Below, in pieces: positions 17,051 through 26,299 of a DNA stretch of 64,000 nt. The translations under genes were made by a program, and so were the position numbers. The stretch covers positions 1 through 64,000 of the forward strand of contig NZ_QEKH01000025.1 in assembly GCF_003096415.1 (NCBI RefSeq), in the 5' to 3' direction. The notes beneath the pieces are model-generated. The model was not told where the DNA came from. It saw only the letters and a list, made by a program, of their open reading frames with translations, and ran no database searches. This DNA comes from Victivallis vadensis (lineage in GTDB: Bacteria; Verrucomicrobiota; Lentisphaeria; Victivallales; Victivallaceae). Numbering within the stretch: position 1 is the first letter of the stretch; the number at the start of each line of letters is the position of its first letter.

Positions 17051-17400
17051 TATATTATTCCTATCTCTTTGGTATGGATCCTGCGGACAAGATGCTGTGA
17101 ACCGGACCATCTCCAGACCGGTTCTCCGTTGGGAGCAAGGACTTCATACTTGCGTCCATCATACTGAATTGTATCTCCCTGTACCGGATCGACCGGCAAA
17201 TCTGCTGCGGAAACAATAAAGTCCCGCGATTCTGTCCGGATCGTCATACCGTATTCATTTTCGGCTCTGAACAGCGTTCTTCCCAGAGTGGCACAGATGT
17301 TAAAACTCTCTCCGCCCCGGCAGATATAAACCGCCGGAACAGAGAGGGTATTGCGCCGTTGGGAATCAAGCCATTGAGCAGCCTGTTCCATGATATTCAT
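17050..17400 (-). CDS. Putative head-tail joining protein
   Basis: A 116-aa protein between the decoration-type gene and the membrane protein gene. Its beta-rich second half (RDFIVSAADLPVDPVQGDTIQYDGRKYEVL followed by GEPVWRW) is characteristic of small phage head-tail joining proteins. The ATG at 17400 overlaps the upstream stop (TGATG). Confidence 0.65.
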   Translation of the reverse strand: MNIMEQAAQWLDSQRRNTLSVPAVYICRGGESFNICATLGRTLFRAENEYGMTIRTESRDFIVSAADLPVDPVQGDTIQYDGRKYEVLAPNGEPVWRWSGSQHLVRRIHTKEIGII

Positions 17401-17747
17401 CACGCAGTGACTGCTGCCACATAGGGAGCATTAAGCAGGAGATGAACGGTTGCATCCGCAGATGCGGCACTGGCAACTGCTTTACCAATGTAGATGTTAC
17501 CGGCAGCAGCAGTGGTGACATTTTTGTTCTTGGCATCCCAGTAAAGGGGAACGCCTGCGGAAATTTCTCCGGATGCCTTTGCAACTTCAAAAACACCGGT
17601 CACCGCAAGAGAACCCAGAGTATCAGAAGCGATATCCAGTCTGGCAATGCCGACAAGAGATTCCAGAACAATGACTTCTCCGGCAGCAACAGCTTCGGAC
17701 GGACGGTAATCAAGGGACTTGCCCTCATGAACATAACGTGCAATCAT
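17400..17747 (-). CDS. Capsid decoration protein, DUF2190-like
   Basis: A 115-aa protein of about the length of the DUF2190 family: MIARYVHEGKSLDYRPSEAVAAGEVIVLESLVGIA, ending in GNIYIGKAVASAASADATVHLLLN. The family contains phage head stabilisation or decoration proteins that sit on the capsid surface. Position directly after the capsid gene supports this. Confidence 0.8.
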   Translation of the reverse strand: MIARYVHEGKSLDYRPSEAVAAGEVIVLESLVGIARLDIASDTLGSLAVTGVFEVAKASGEISAGVPLYWDAKNKNVTTAAAGNIYIGKAVASAASADATVHLLLNAPYVAAVTA

Positions 17748-17782
17748 AAAGTTTTCTCCAAATTTTGAATATTTCTGTCAGA

Positions 17783-19750
17783 TCAGGCAGCACCATTGGC
17801 TTTCACCATACCGCGGAAGTCCTGCTCACGGACGCCGATATCAAAGTAAACGCGGAACCACATACCCAGCGTATTGAAATCAGTTTCGCCACGCTCAATG
17901 GTAGGAGTGCGTTTGCCCTTGAGGAATCCGAGTTCAAAAGTATCCACAGTACGCGGATCACCGAAGAGATACCAGGCAGTCTGGCTGCTACCGTCATAGG
18001 CCGCGTTGCCGAGGTAAGGACTGGATACCACCTGCAGATTTTCATCGGCAAGGACATTGATTGCCGGTCTGACAGTGTTTTCAGTACCGCCGCTCATCAC
18101 CAGAGTAGCTCCGCGGGTGAGTTCAATGGCAAGATGTTTCAATGCAGTCGGCACAAGCAGATACCGGGGTTCAACGGAGATCGGCTGTCCGTCCGCATCC
18201 ACCTGATCCAGATAGAGCTGAACCGCTTTTTTGAGAGAGTCGGCAGACAATGCACTGGATGCACCGGTCAGAATGTTGCGGTGGCTGTTATGGAACAGAG
18301 CCTTACCATCATTCTGGGCGGGATTCTGAAGCAGACGGGAGAAAAAGAGCTGATCGATCAATCTTGCCGCTCTGTTACCCATGGCAACCGGAACTTTCAT
18401 AAAGGCGTTCAAATCATCGTTGATGATCATTTTTCTGGTCAGGCAGAATTTTTTGCCGTAAGTTTCCAAACGGTTGGTCGCAGCTTCTTCCAACAGACCA
18501 CCGTCCTTGATTTCACCGTCAGCGGCAACCGGGAGCAGATCACCGACATCCGTCAAGCGGAATCTTTCCGTTTCTTTGAAATCATTGAGATCCCCGGTGG
18601 AACAGAGTTTGGTAGCGATGACCGGCTGGGCTTCGTAGCTCTGAAGCAGTTTTTTGTTTGCCACATTGGAAAGAATACCCGGCAGGGAAACAGAACTGAA
18701 AGCGGCACGGATAGTTTCATTGTCAAAGCCACGACTGTAAGGAATACCGTCAAGTTTCATGCACTCCACCATCAGTTGTTTGAGGGGCATATCCATTTCA
18801 CGCATCCCCGCTTCAACAGTCTGCGCTCCATAGGATTTTTCCAGAGCATCGGCAGAAACTCCGACACGCAGACTCATTGCTGCTTCAAGGGTTTTACGCA
18901 TTTCACCGCCTTCCGGTTTACTGTGGATGGCAATATTGACGCTGGCGGCAGGACGTTCGGCACGGAGAGTTTCAAGGACTTTTTTGGTAACCACTTCAGG
19001 AGACCAACCGGCAGAAACAGCCTGCTTTTCAATTTCAGGAAATTCACCGGCGCAGATTGCCTGGATTTCACTCACGCGTTCACGCTCTGCTTTGACAGCA
19101 GCCACAGCGGCATCTTTTGCAGTCGCAGCAAGGTCCACTTCAGCTTTTGCTTTGACTTCCTCCGGCTGTGCCTTGCGCTCATCTTTTTCCAGTTCCGCAT
19201 TTTCTGCACCCGTCGCTTTCAGATTTTTGTTTTCGTCAGTCATGACTTCTCCTTTGTTATTGATAAGATTGAATTGGGCGGTAACACGCATTTTTGTAGA
19301 AGCATCCGCGCCGACCGCCACCACGGAAACTTCTCTTAATACCGATTTCTGAATATGATAAAAGGGACCGTCAATGGTTTGGCCGTTGACTTCGCGGGAG
19401 CCTTTCACCAATTCACACTCTCTGACATCCGCACCGATGGAGAGCTGCCAGTCAGCTCCTGCCTTGGACTGGGCCACGATGTCATGGGCGTCCTTACTGT
19501 CAGAAACGATTTCTCCGGTGATTTCCAGAGCATTGTTTTTGACGCTGGCTGAAATCATTCCGACACGGCTGTCAGTTTTGTTTTCATGGTTTGTCAGCAA
19601 AGGAACGGTATCAGGGATCTCCATTCCCGCCAGATCGACCACTACCGGGAATTTCCATCCCGGCAAATTCATCTTTCCACCGCCGTAGGCAAGTCCAGCA
19701 ACTTTCGGCTTGCCACCATTGGCAGCTTCAATGAGCGTAAATTCACTCAT
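17783..19750 (-). CDS. Prohead protease / major capsid protein fusion
   Basis: About 655 aa. Residues 1-160 form a prohead protease domain: VPLLTNHENKTDSRVGMI, LSIGADVREC, LREVSVVAVGADASTK, with the catalytic His in NHE and Ser in the LSIG segment likely. A Lys/Glu/Ala-rich delta-domain-like linker follows (~170-270). Residues ~280-655 resemble the Mu gpT-like major head subunit (NRAARLIDQLFFSRLLQNPAQNDGKALF). Protease and capsid in one chain are known in several phages. The ATG at 19750 is chosen because AGGAG has suitable spacing; an ATG three codons upstream is too close. Confidence 0.88.
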   Translation of the reverse strand: MSEFTLIEAANGGKPKVAGLAYGGGKMNLPGWKFPVVVDLAGMEIPDTVPLLTNHENKTDSRVGMISASVKNNALEITGEIVSDSKDAHDIVAQSKAGADWQLSIGADVRECELVKGSREVNGQTIDGPFYHIQKSVLREVSVVAVGADASTKMRVTAQFNLINNKGEVMTDENKNLKATGAENAELEKDERKAQPEEVKAKAEVDLAATAKDAAVAAVKAERERVSEIQAICAGEFPEIEKQAVSAGWSPEVVTKKVLETLRAERPAASVNIAIHSKPEGGEMRKTLEAAMSLRVGVSADALEKSYGAQTVEAGMREMDMPLKQLMVECMKLDGIPYSRGFDNETIRAAFSSVSLPGILSNVANKKLLQSYEAQPVIATKLCSTGDLNDFKETERFRLTDVGDLLPVAADGEIKDGGLLEEAATNRLETYGKKFCLTRKMIINDDLNAFMKVPVAMGNRAARLIDQLFFSRLLQNPAQNDGKALFHNSHRNILTGASSALSADSLKKAVQLYLDQVDADGQPISVEPRYLLVPTALKHLAIELTRGATLVMSGGTENTVRPAINVLADENLQVVSSPYLGNAAYDGSSQTAWYLFGDPRTVDTFELGFLKGKRTPTIERGETDFNTLGMWFRVYFDIGVREQDFRGMVKANGAA

Positions 19751-21179
19751 CTTTTTCATTCTCCTGTTGTTGGGAATCTTCTTCTGATTCCGTGGGTTGT
19801 GATGCCGGTTGCTCTCCCGGAACAGGGATGCCGTACTCCCGCATCAGTTTGATTTCTTTTGCTCTCTGCCGCAGTACCGACATATAATCACGGCCGTCTT
19901 TGGCGCATTCGGCAGCCAGAGTAGTGGTATGATTTGCAAGTCTTATCTGCTGGGCGTTTGCTTCTTTTGTCGGATCAACATGGACAAATCCGTCCCAGAA
20001 CCATGTGTGACGCGGCGTCCGGAACTCTCCGGTGGGATTGACCAGGGAATATTCTCTGAACCACATTGCAAAAATCTGATTCAGCACTTCTGATTCCCAA
20101 AAGGCTCTGTCTACCAGCACACTTTTATGGTAAAGTTGATTATCAAGTCTGCCGCTGGCGTAATTGTGACCACTGAAATCACCAGATACCGAACCGTATG
20201 TAGATACAGCACACCGGGCGATTTCCGACAGAATGATTTTGACAAATTCTGCATGATTGGCAGTCGGCTGTTTTGCATCCAACTGTGCCATCTTCCATCC
20301 GGCAGGAACGGTGAGCATCATATTCCGTTCCAACTCCAACGCATCCATTGGCGGAACTCTTTCTGCTTCTCCGTCCGGGGGAGCATCCGTGTAAAGAATT
20401 GCCGCAAAGTCTGCAGCAGCTTCAGCGGCAGACAGTACCGCCAAGTTGTATCTTCGCAGTTGAGCAAAAAGCGGAAGTGCGGCTGTCAGTTCCGGTATCC
20501 CCCGGTGCAATCCGGGTCTGTCTGCCCGGAAAATATGGAGCATATACTCTGCCGGAATATGGAACGCTTCCCACACAGTAGAGAACTTTTCATCTCCCGG
20601 ATGGTATTTCAGAACCCGGTAACTTACCGGATTTCCCCAGTCATCGTAGGTGATGCCATCAACGCTATTGTCATCGTTCTTCCATTGCAATTCACCGGCA
20701 ATCCTGTCTGCTTCAAGCAGTTGAATATCCATTTTGACCGGGTGATTTACCTTGGGATTTGTGACCATTGCGGCAAAAGATTCACCGTCCTGACACCGGG
20801 CAACTCTCATCATCCGCAGTTTTTGCGGTAGACGGATCGCTTCAGCCCACGCCATAAACTCCCGTTCGATCTCATCGTTGTAATGCTCATTTTCCGTCAG
20901 CAACTGAATCCGCGGACCAGTACCGATGGTGTCATTGGCAAGCATTTGCACCAATCCCTTTGCATAGGAATTATTGGCAACTTCATACCGGGAGCGCATA
21001 CGGAGAGTTTTGCGGATCTCCGGATTTGCCTCCTGGTCTGCAGAGAGATAATCGGCCATTGCCCAGTGCCGGATGTTGTCCCGGGTAGTTTGTGCCGCAT
21101 CAAATCTGCCGATTACCCTGACCGGGTTTTCCGCAGGAGGGGTTCTGCTGCGGAACATTGATTTCAGTTTTTTCAGCAT
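19743..21179 (-). CDS. Portal protein, lambda gpB family
   Basis: A 478-aa protein. Typical segments are NPEIRKTLRMRSRYEVANNSYAKGLV, ANDTIGTGPRIQL, IFRADRPGLHRGIPELTAALP, SGDFSGHNYASGR and the C-terminal FWDGFVHVDPTKEANAQ. They match lambda-type portal proteins. Twelve copies form the DNA channel of the head. The last residues are acidic/Gln-rich. The ATG overlaps the stop of the gpW-like gene (TAATG), and its end overlaps the start region of the protease-capsid gene. Confidence 0.92.
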   Translation of the reverse strand: MLKKLKSMFRSRTPPAENPVRVIGRFDAAQTTRDNIRHWAMADYLSADQEANPEIRKTLRMRSRYEVANNSYAKGLVQMLANDTIGTGPRIQLLTENEHYNDEIEREFMAWAEAIRLPQKLRMMRVARCQDGESFAAMVTNPKVNHPVKMDIQLLEADRIAGELQWKNDDNSVDGITYDDWGNPVSYRVLKYHPGDEKFSTVWEAFHIPAEYMLHIFRADRPGLHRGIPELTAALPLFAQLRRYNLAVLSAAEAAADFAAILYTDAPPDGEAERVPPMDALELERNMMLTVPAGWKMAQLDAKQPTANHAEFVKIILSEIARCAVSTYGSVSGDFSGHNYASGRLDNQLYHKSVLVDRAFWESEVLNQIFAMWFREYSLVNPTGEFRTPRHTWFWDGFVHVDPTKEANAQQIRLANHTTTLAAECAKDGRDYMSVLRQRAKEIKLMREYGIPVPGEQPASQPTESEEDSQQQENEKDE

Positions 21180-21382
21180 TATACTGCTCCTGAATGGTTG
21201 AGTTTGGTAATTTTCAGACCGCTACCTCTGCGCAGAGCTTTCTTTTTGGCAAGATATTCATCTGCAGCGATCTGGTCTGCAATGGAATGCTGTTCTACTT
21301 TCTGACCGTCAATATCCACGGATTTAGGACCAGTGGCATTTTGACGGATTTTTTCCTCAAGATTCTCTTGGTTTTCTGACAT
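21179..21382 (-). CDS. gpW-like small head-tail protein
   Basis: A 67-aa protein with the segment VEQHSIADQIAADEYLAKKKALRR and a C-terminal GLKITKLNHSGAV. Small proteins with this signature are regularly encoded directly upstream of lambda-type portal genes. AAGGAG lies before the ATG. The leader of this gene overlaps the promoter of the opposite-strand peptide gene at 21391. Confidence 0.75.
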   Translation of the reverse strand: MSENQENLEEKIRQNATGPKSVDIDGQKVEQHSIADQIAADEYLAKKKALRRGSGLKITKLNHSGAV

Positions 21383-21390
21383 AAAACTCC

Positions 21391-21419
21391 TTGACTTTTA
21401 CGGTGTTATGGATTATATT
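21391..21419 (+). promoter_or_regulatory. Near-consensus sigma-70 promoter, rightward
   Basis: TTGACT (21391-21396), 17-bp spacer, TATATT (21414-21419). It points opposite to the surrounding head genes, overlaps the ribosome-binding region of the gpW-like gene, and lies 34 bp before the ATG of a 37-aa ORF. It is the best canonical promoter inside the prophage structural region. Confidence 0.8.
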
Positions 21420-21452
21420 ACTGCGTGATTTTTTTATCGAAAGGGATTTTTT

Positions 21453-21566
21453 ATGGCAACAGAATTGCAGCAGAATAAGGATATGGCAAAGACCGAAAAA
21501 GTCCGTAAGTCCATACTCAAATTCGGCAAACGCTATGCCAAATCCTTTGAAAAACTGGCAAAGTGA
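21453..21566 (+). CDS. 37-aa basic amphipathic peptide, opposite strand
   Basis: ATG at 21453, preceded by GAAAGGG (21440-21446) and a near-consensus promoter. The 37 residues begin MATELQQNKDMAKTEKVRKS and continue ILKFGKRYAKSFEKLAK. The second half would form a basic amphipathic helix. The stop TGA (21564-21566) directly abuts the stop of the oppositely oriented methyltransferase gene (21567), with no base in between. It is the only rightward gene in the whole packaging-tail region. The function is unknown. Possible roles are a small regulator, a DNA-binding or membrane-active peptide, or a spacer for an antisense transcript into the methyltransferase gene. Confidence 0.6.
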   Translation: MATELQQNKDMAKTEKVRKSILKFGKRYAKSFEKLAK

Positions 21567-23537
21567 TTATTCCGCTTTACCGGCAGTCATCTTTGCCTTG
21601 ATGTAGTTTTCCACTCTCTGAATCCGCAGACCGATCCATTCCATAACATTGACGCACATACTGTTTCCGCAGGCCTTGTAGCGTGGAGCATCCGGACATT
21701 CCTCTTCCGGTTTTCCTTTCCAGGGAATCCTGGTGTGATTGTCAGGAAATCCCATAAGACGCTCACATTCAACCGGGAGCAGTCTGCGGACAGTTGCTCT
21801 GCTCATTACCTTGGGACCGGAAGTATTCGGTTCTCCGCTGGCAGAAGTAAGTGTTCCTGCAACATCCCCGGTGATCTGCTGATTGTAGACATCAACTCCT
21901 TGCGGTGATTGATATGCTACGGCGTGAACATCTTTTGCCGTCTGGGTATACATCACTCCGTCTTCGCTGATGCCAAGTCCGGACCCCCCCTTGCGCTCTG
22001 CCTTTGCCATTTTGTCACCATCAAGTGCAATTACTTCACTTTCAATGACAACAGTTTCTGTTCCCGGGCCGTTGGCGGTAACGGTTTTGCCTGCTTCAGC
22101 TTTGGTCACATACAGACCGCCATTGGGACGGTCGGCACGTGTTCCGTTGGCATCGCAGGGAGAGATATTAAAACACTCTTTGACCGCTACTGCCGGGATC
22201 ACCTGACTTCTGACCGTGGGGAAAACCTCTTCCCAGTATCCCTCCTGATTGCCACCGGCATCATTTTTGATAAATCCGAGAACATCCTGCACCAGCGGAA
22301 GATTATTTCCGCCTGTGCCGCATCTTCCGGTGATTGTCGGAGAAACTCCATCAGTTTCTGTGACTCGGCTGTCATTGGCATGATTTTCATAACAAATGAC
22401 TTCCGGTTCTTCGTACACAGCTTTTCCACCTTTGTAATCGGTGGCAATCAGGGTCGGAGAAACTTCTTCTTCCTGGACATCGACTTGCCGCATATCAATT
22501 ACGCATTGCAGTTTTTTCTTATCCGGCATCAGCTGATTATTGCTGGTACAAGTCAGAGTGTCGGCTTTTTCACTGCCGTCCCACCACTGCACCAGCGTCT
22601 GGTCATTGGCAGTTGCCAAAGTAAGAGAGCGTTCCGTACTGATCAGCGGTCCTTTCCCGCCACCGGAGCAACCCTCACGCATCCGCACGGTATGACTTAC
22701 TCTGTGCAAGCCGCCTGTCTCTGCAGAGCCATCAACAGAAGAGATGGCAGAGTCTTGCCGCGTCTTTCGGCTCGGCGGATTATCCCGGTCGCGCATTTCG
22801 CCGTCAAGAAGTACCGCTGCGGGATACTGCCAGTCAAAAGGATTTCCGATAGGCTGGCTACGGTATCCGACCACGAAGAGTCTTCTTCGCCGTTGGGGAA
22901 TAGCTCGCGGGAACGAGGGAACTCTTGTATATTGGCTGTCGCAAATTCGCCATGCCAAGCTGAAACATCCTGGGGCGGAAGTGACAATTCCTGATTTTCC
23001 CCATCCTTTTTCAGGGACTGGGACTTCCCATCCGCAGAGGAGCGATAAGAAGCTGGCAAAATCGCGTCCGCCTCCGCTCGATAGTACGCCCGGTACATTT
23101 TCCCAGACTGTCCACCGGACATCTGTGCGGTAAGCCAGCCTGACAAATTCAAGGGCCAAATTGCCCCTGGGATCGGAGAGTCCTTTCCGCAATCCGGCAA
23201 GGCTGTAGGACTGGCAGGGGGTCCCACCGACAAGCAATTCAATTTTTCCTTCATAATCATCCTTTGTTATTTTTGTGAAATCTCCCAGATTCGGAACAGT
23301 TCCACTGGAAGGAAACTCGGCAATCTGTTTTTGCCAGGTCACACGGAGTTTCCGTTCCTTTTCGCTTTCTGCCGAATCAGGATCAAGTGTACGGAGCGGT
23401 TTTGTCGCTCCAAAACGGTGCATCAGTACCGCAGAGGGAAATGGCTCAACTTCAGCAAAAAACTTTGCCTTCCATCCGAGCTTTTTCCAGGCAAGTCCGG
23501 CAGCTTCAACACCGCTGCAAATACTTCCATAATCCAT
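21567..23537 (-). CDS. C5-cytosine DNA methyltransferase
   Basis: A 656-aa protein. Motif I is near the start (DYGSICSGVEAAGLAWKKLG). Motif IV is GGTPCQSYSLAG with the catalytic Cys. Motif VI is ENVPGVLSS, motif VIII IPQRRRRLFVVGY, and motifs IX-X are at the C-terminus (RRLLPVECERLMGFPD, ACGNSMCVNVMEWIG). A very long region of ~300 residues between VIII and IX is the target recognition part; it carries repeated SPTI/TLT-type segments, as in large phage and multispecific enzymes. It methylates cytosine in DNA, probably against host restriction. The start at 23537 has AAAGGA 8 bases upstream, and a conserved phage promoter-like element lies just before it. No restriction gene is adjacent. Confidence 0.92.
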   Translation of the reverse strand: MDYGSICSGVEAAGLAWKKLGWKAKFFAEVEPFPSAVLMHRFGATKPLRTLDPDSAESEKERKLRVTWQKQIAEFPSSGTVPNLGDFTKITKDDYEGKIELLVGGTPCQSYSLAGLRKGLSDPRGNLALEFVRLAYRTDVRWTVWENVPGVLSSGGGRDFASFLSLLCGWEVPVPEKGWGKSGIVTSAPGCFSLAWRICDSQYTRVPSFPRAIPQRRRRLFVVGYRSQPIGNPFDWQYPAAVLLDGEMRDRDNPPSRKTRQDSAISSVDGSAETGGLHRVSHTVRMREGCSGGGKGPLISTERSLTLATANDQTLVQWWDGSEKADTLTCTSNNQLMPDKKKLQCVIDMRQVDVQEEEVSPTLIATDYKGGKAVYEEPEVICYENHANDSRVTETDGVSPTITGRCGTGGNNLPLVQDVLGFIKNDAGGNQEGYWEEVFPTVRSQVIPAVAVKECFNISPCDANGTRADRPNGGLYVTKAEAGKTVTANGPGTETVVIESEVIALDGDKMAKAERKGGSGLGISEDGVMYTQTAKDVHAVAYQSPQGVDVYNQQITGDVAGTLTSASGEPNTSGPKVMSRATVRRLLPVECERLMGFPDNHTRIPWKGKPEEECPDAPRYKACGNSMCVNVMEWIGLRIQRVENYIKAKMTAGKAE

Positions 23538-23568
23538 ATTGAAAATCCTTTGTTTTTGTTCTACCCAG

Positions 23569-23600
23569 TTTCTCTCCCGGATATGCCGATTTTGTCTCAC
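23569..23600 (-). promoter_or_regulatory. Phage promoter-like element, copy A
   Basis: On the minus strand GTGAGACAAA (23600-23591), 12 bp, GGGAGAGAAA (23578-23569). The 22-bp distance between the two boxes is like that of -35 and -10 elements. It lies 32 bp before the methyltransferase ATG and is flanked upstream by an A-rich stretch. Matching elements are at 37323-37354 and 40442-40473. Confidence 0.7.
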
Positions 23601-23626
23601 TGTTTTTGAAAAAAATTCAATTTTTT

Positions 23627-25981
23627 TCATTTTTTTCTGTTTTTCTGGATTTCAGAGAGTTTCAGACCTTGTGTTGAAAGTGCCGGAGATGCTGGTAAAT
23701 CTCCAGTTTTCATTCTGCGGATATCCGAAAGACGCATTGCCGGACCGGACACGGCTTTACGGGTAGTCGCAATTCCGAACTCCGGCATAGTTGCTCCGAG
23801 CATAGAACCGCATACCGCACAACCGGCAAGGCAGTCCAGCCAATGGTTGTCACTGCGTTCCGGACGGAGTTTCCATTCATCAACAGTTCTGCCACGCCCG
23901 GTGGTTTTTACCCTGTATTCTGCAGTCAGGTGTTCTGCAATAAGTTGATGAAGCGCAGGGTGGCGTCCATAAAATGACAAACATCCCCGGTCACCCATAG
24001 GAACTGCAAGGCGGGCATGGATAAATGATTTCCAGAAGTTTGTATCAAATATCACGTGCCGTATAGCTCTTTTGCCGACAACATTCGGCATCATCCAGTT
24101 AAATCCCAGACGGTCTCCCGGCTGCTTTCTGTATTCAGTCATCGGTTTGCTGCTTGCCCCGACATAGCGTCCGTGTGCAGGAAAAAGAATGCCTGCCCAT
24201 TGACTCTGTCGGCAGAATTGGTAGACCACATCCGTACTTTGTCCCCAGTTGGCATCGATCATGGCTCTTTCTATTTTCAGCAATGCTCCATCTTCACGCT
24301 CCCATTCCCGGGAAAGCAGATCATCTGTCAATTCGGATAATGCTCCGTAAAGACACCCTTCCAATCCGGCATTGGGGAACTTTGCCTGTATTGTCGGATT
24401 GGCAGAAGCAAGAGAAAAAATACGGTTGTGCTGATCGGGCCACGCTCCATACTCAATAACCGCACCGCTGAAATTTTCCGACCAGGCGGTGACTGCATAA
24501 AACAGAAGAGATTTCTGAATATCAATAAATGCCGTTACCCGGTCACACTCCAATGGGATGCGTCCCTGTTTCAATCCGTTGACTTTACTGGCGATCTCAT
24601 CAACAGAGAGCATGACATCATCGCCCATATCTTCCGGCAGAGGCTCATTCTGATACTCGCTCATAAATGCCGCTTCATCCTGGAACTTCAGATTCATAGC
24701 GTGCTGCAGAGCAGAGATCTCATCATCATTGAACCGAGCCTCCCACTCAACAACTGCTCCTTCATCCATTTCTTTCCGGTGTTCTGCATAAAATTCTGTT
24801 GCTGCCTGGAAATTTCCATCGGTCCGCAGCGACTCTGCCCGGATGTCAGCATACTGTTCCCAGAGCTTCATGTTTTTGGGCATTGTATAAAGCATCTTTG
24901 TTTTTTCACCGTTCCAGTCAGGATGAGTCTGCCGGTTGAGAATCGTATCTGCCATATCCCCGGGCCGGATAATGGTACATGGCATAATGCCTGATATTTT
25001 CTGACCGGGGCCAGCGAGACCGAGAATATCTCCGGCAAGAACGCGGACTCTTTTTCTGGTCTGTTCAAGACTGCCTGCAGATTCGGAAGTCTGCGGGTCA
25101 TCAATGATTACAAGACTGGGGCGGACATTTCTGCCGTCACTGCGCTTGTATTTCATTCCACGGATACGGCCGGTAATACCGGCTACCCGGACGATGATGC
25201 CGGATGCAGGACTTTCAGCAATAGTTGGCAAAACGATTTCATTGCTGGTCCAGGTGATCCGGGTTCTCTCTCCTTTGTAGAGCTGTCCGGCACAGCGGTT
25301 GGCAATGCCGTCAAGGGCAGATATGGGAAAACAGACTTCCGGAAAATCCGCAACAAGATTGTCATTGATTTCCAATTCTGTTTTAATGCTTTCCAGCATT
25401 TCAAGTGCTGCAGCTTCTGTTGCTCCGACAAGGACTACAAATTCTCTGTGACCATAGAGCATAGACCATAATGCGGCACACTCGGTCAAGGTTGATTTCC
25501 CGGAGCCACGGGGCATTGCCAGTGCAAAAAGTCCGCCACGCAAAACTGCGGTTTCAATGCGGTTGATGACTTTCAGATGGTCATCACTCCAGGCAAGTGT
25601 AAAGTTGCCGGGAAAATAAGATTCGCAGAAGAGTTTGAAATCATTTCTGCACATTTCCTTGAGTTCCGGGTTCTCCACTTCCGGCAAATCACCGATGTCC
25701 CGCCCCGCCAATGCCAAAGCAATATTCCGGTTGCGGACAGCATTTTTCTTTTCCTCATAGGTCTGCACAGGAGTATTCTGTTTTATAAATAACTGTTCAC
25801 GCAACCAGGCGGCATATTTGAACAGATTTATACTCTGACCGTTATCATCGGAAATCCGGAATCCTGCTCTTTCTCTGTGACGGCGTAACTGCCGGTCATT
25901 CAGAACATCATGCAGTGGGGTGGAGTTGATAAGCCGAACCGCTTCACTCGGCCGCAGTTTGGCCGGATTCATTGTCGCCAT
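23627..25981 (-). CDS. Terminase large subunit
   Basis: A 784-aa protein. After an N-terminal ~65-residue domain, the ATPase has Walker A LAMPRGSGKST (about residue 155) and Walker B SLVIIDDPQTSESA, with the coupling segment GIRGMKYKRSDG between them. The C-terminal half holds the nuclease with Asp residues (TAFIDIQKSLLFYAV, AMIDANWGQSTD, DNHWLDCLAGC). It cuts and packages phage DNA. It is longer than common terminases owing to the extra N-terminal domain, which resembles the 75-aa protein encoded just upstream (see 25944-26171). Confidence 0.93.
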   Translation of the reverse strand: MATMNPAKLRPSEAVRLINSTPLHDVLNDRQLRRHRERAGFRISDDNGQSINLFKYAAWLREQLFIKQNTPVQTYEEKKNAVRNRNIALALAGRDIGDLPEVENPELKEMCRNDFKLFCESYFPGNFTLAWSDDHLKVINRIETAVLRGGLFALAMPRGSGKSTLTECAALWSMLYGHREFVVLVGATEAAALEMLESIKTELEINDNLVADFPEVCFPISALDGIANRCAGQLYKGERTRITWTSNEIVLPTIAESPASGIIVRVAGITGRIRGMKYKRSDGRNVRPSLVIIDDPQTSESAGSLEQTRKRVRVLAGDILGLAGPGQKISGIMPCTIIRPGDMADTILNRQTHPDWNGEKTKMLYTMPKNMKLWEQYADIRAESLRTDGNFQAATEFYAEHRKEMDEGAVVEWEARFNDDEISALQHAMNLKFQDEAAFMSEYQNEPLPEDMGDDVMLSVDEIASKVNGLKQGRIPLECDRVTAFIDIQKSLLFYAVTAWSENFSGAVIEYGAWPDQHNRIFSLASANPTIQAKFPNAGLEGCLYGALSELTDDLLSREWEREDGALLKIERAMIDANWGQSTDVVYQFCRQSQWAGILFPAHGRYVGASSKPMTEYRKQPGDRLGFNWMMPNVVGKRAIRHVIFDTNFWKSFIHARLAVPMGDRGCLSFYGRHPALHQLIAEHLTAEYRVKTTGRGRTVDEWKLRPERSDNHWLDCLAGCAVCGSMLGATMPEFGIATTRKAVSGPAMRLSDIRRMKTGDLPASPALSTQGLKLSEIQKNRKK

Positions 25982-26171
25982 TACTGTGAACCTCCCTGAT
26001 TATCCACGCCATATATTTCACAAGGCTGATAGTGCCGTCAGCGTTTACCGGCACTCCGCCGTCAATATCCTCCTGCAACATTTCTGCTGTCATATCCCGG
26101 AATCCGGCCTTTTTGAGAAGCGTTACAAGATTTTCCCGGGACAAGGCAAGAGGATTAAGTTGTTTATCCAT
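25944..26171 (-). CDS. Putative small terminase-like protein
   Basis: A 75-aa protein overlapping the terminase gene start by 38 bases. It has a helix-turn-helix-like layout (LSRENLVTLLKKAGFRDMTAEML) followed by ISLVKYMAWIIRE. The terminase N-terminus carries a matching INLFKYAAWLREQ. The shared module suggests a DNA-recognition domain of Nu1 type, which would make this the small subunit. The match is by eye, short, and needs a profile search. Confidence 0.5.
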   Translation of the reverse strand: MDKQLNPLALSRENLVTLLKKAGFRDMTAEMLQEDIDGGVPVNADGTISLVKYMAWIIREVHSNGDNESGQTAAE

Positions 26172-26190
26172 ATAACATCCTCATAGTAAA

Positions 26191-26265
26191 GAATTAAGCG
26201 TTTAATATCAAAACTCCGCTGGCTATCTCCGGAATGTACGCTTTATTAACAGTAGAGCAGGATAA
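26191..26265. promoter_or_regulatory. Divergent control region between terminase and HARE-HTH genes
   Basis: On the minus strand TTGATA is followed after 17 bp by TACTAT, a good promoter for the small terminase gene. The spacer contains AAACGCTTAATT, a relative of the ACGCTTAATTAT box at 2449 and 40292. On the plus strand ACGCTTTATTAAC (about 26238-26250) resembles the same box and lies before TAATAT and the HARE-HTH gene. A regulator could control both directions from here. Confidence 0.5.
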
Positions 26266-26299
26266 TATGCTCATAGTCAACAATATAAGGAGATAGAAA

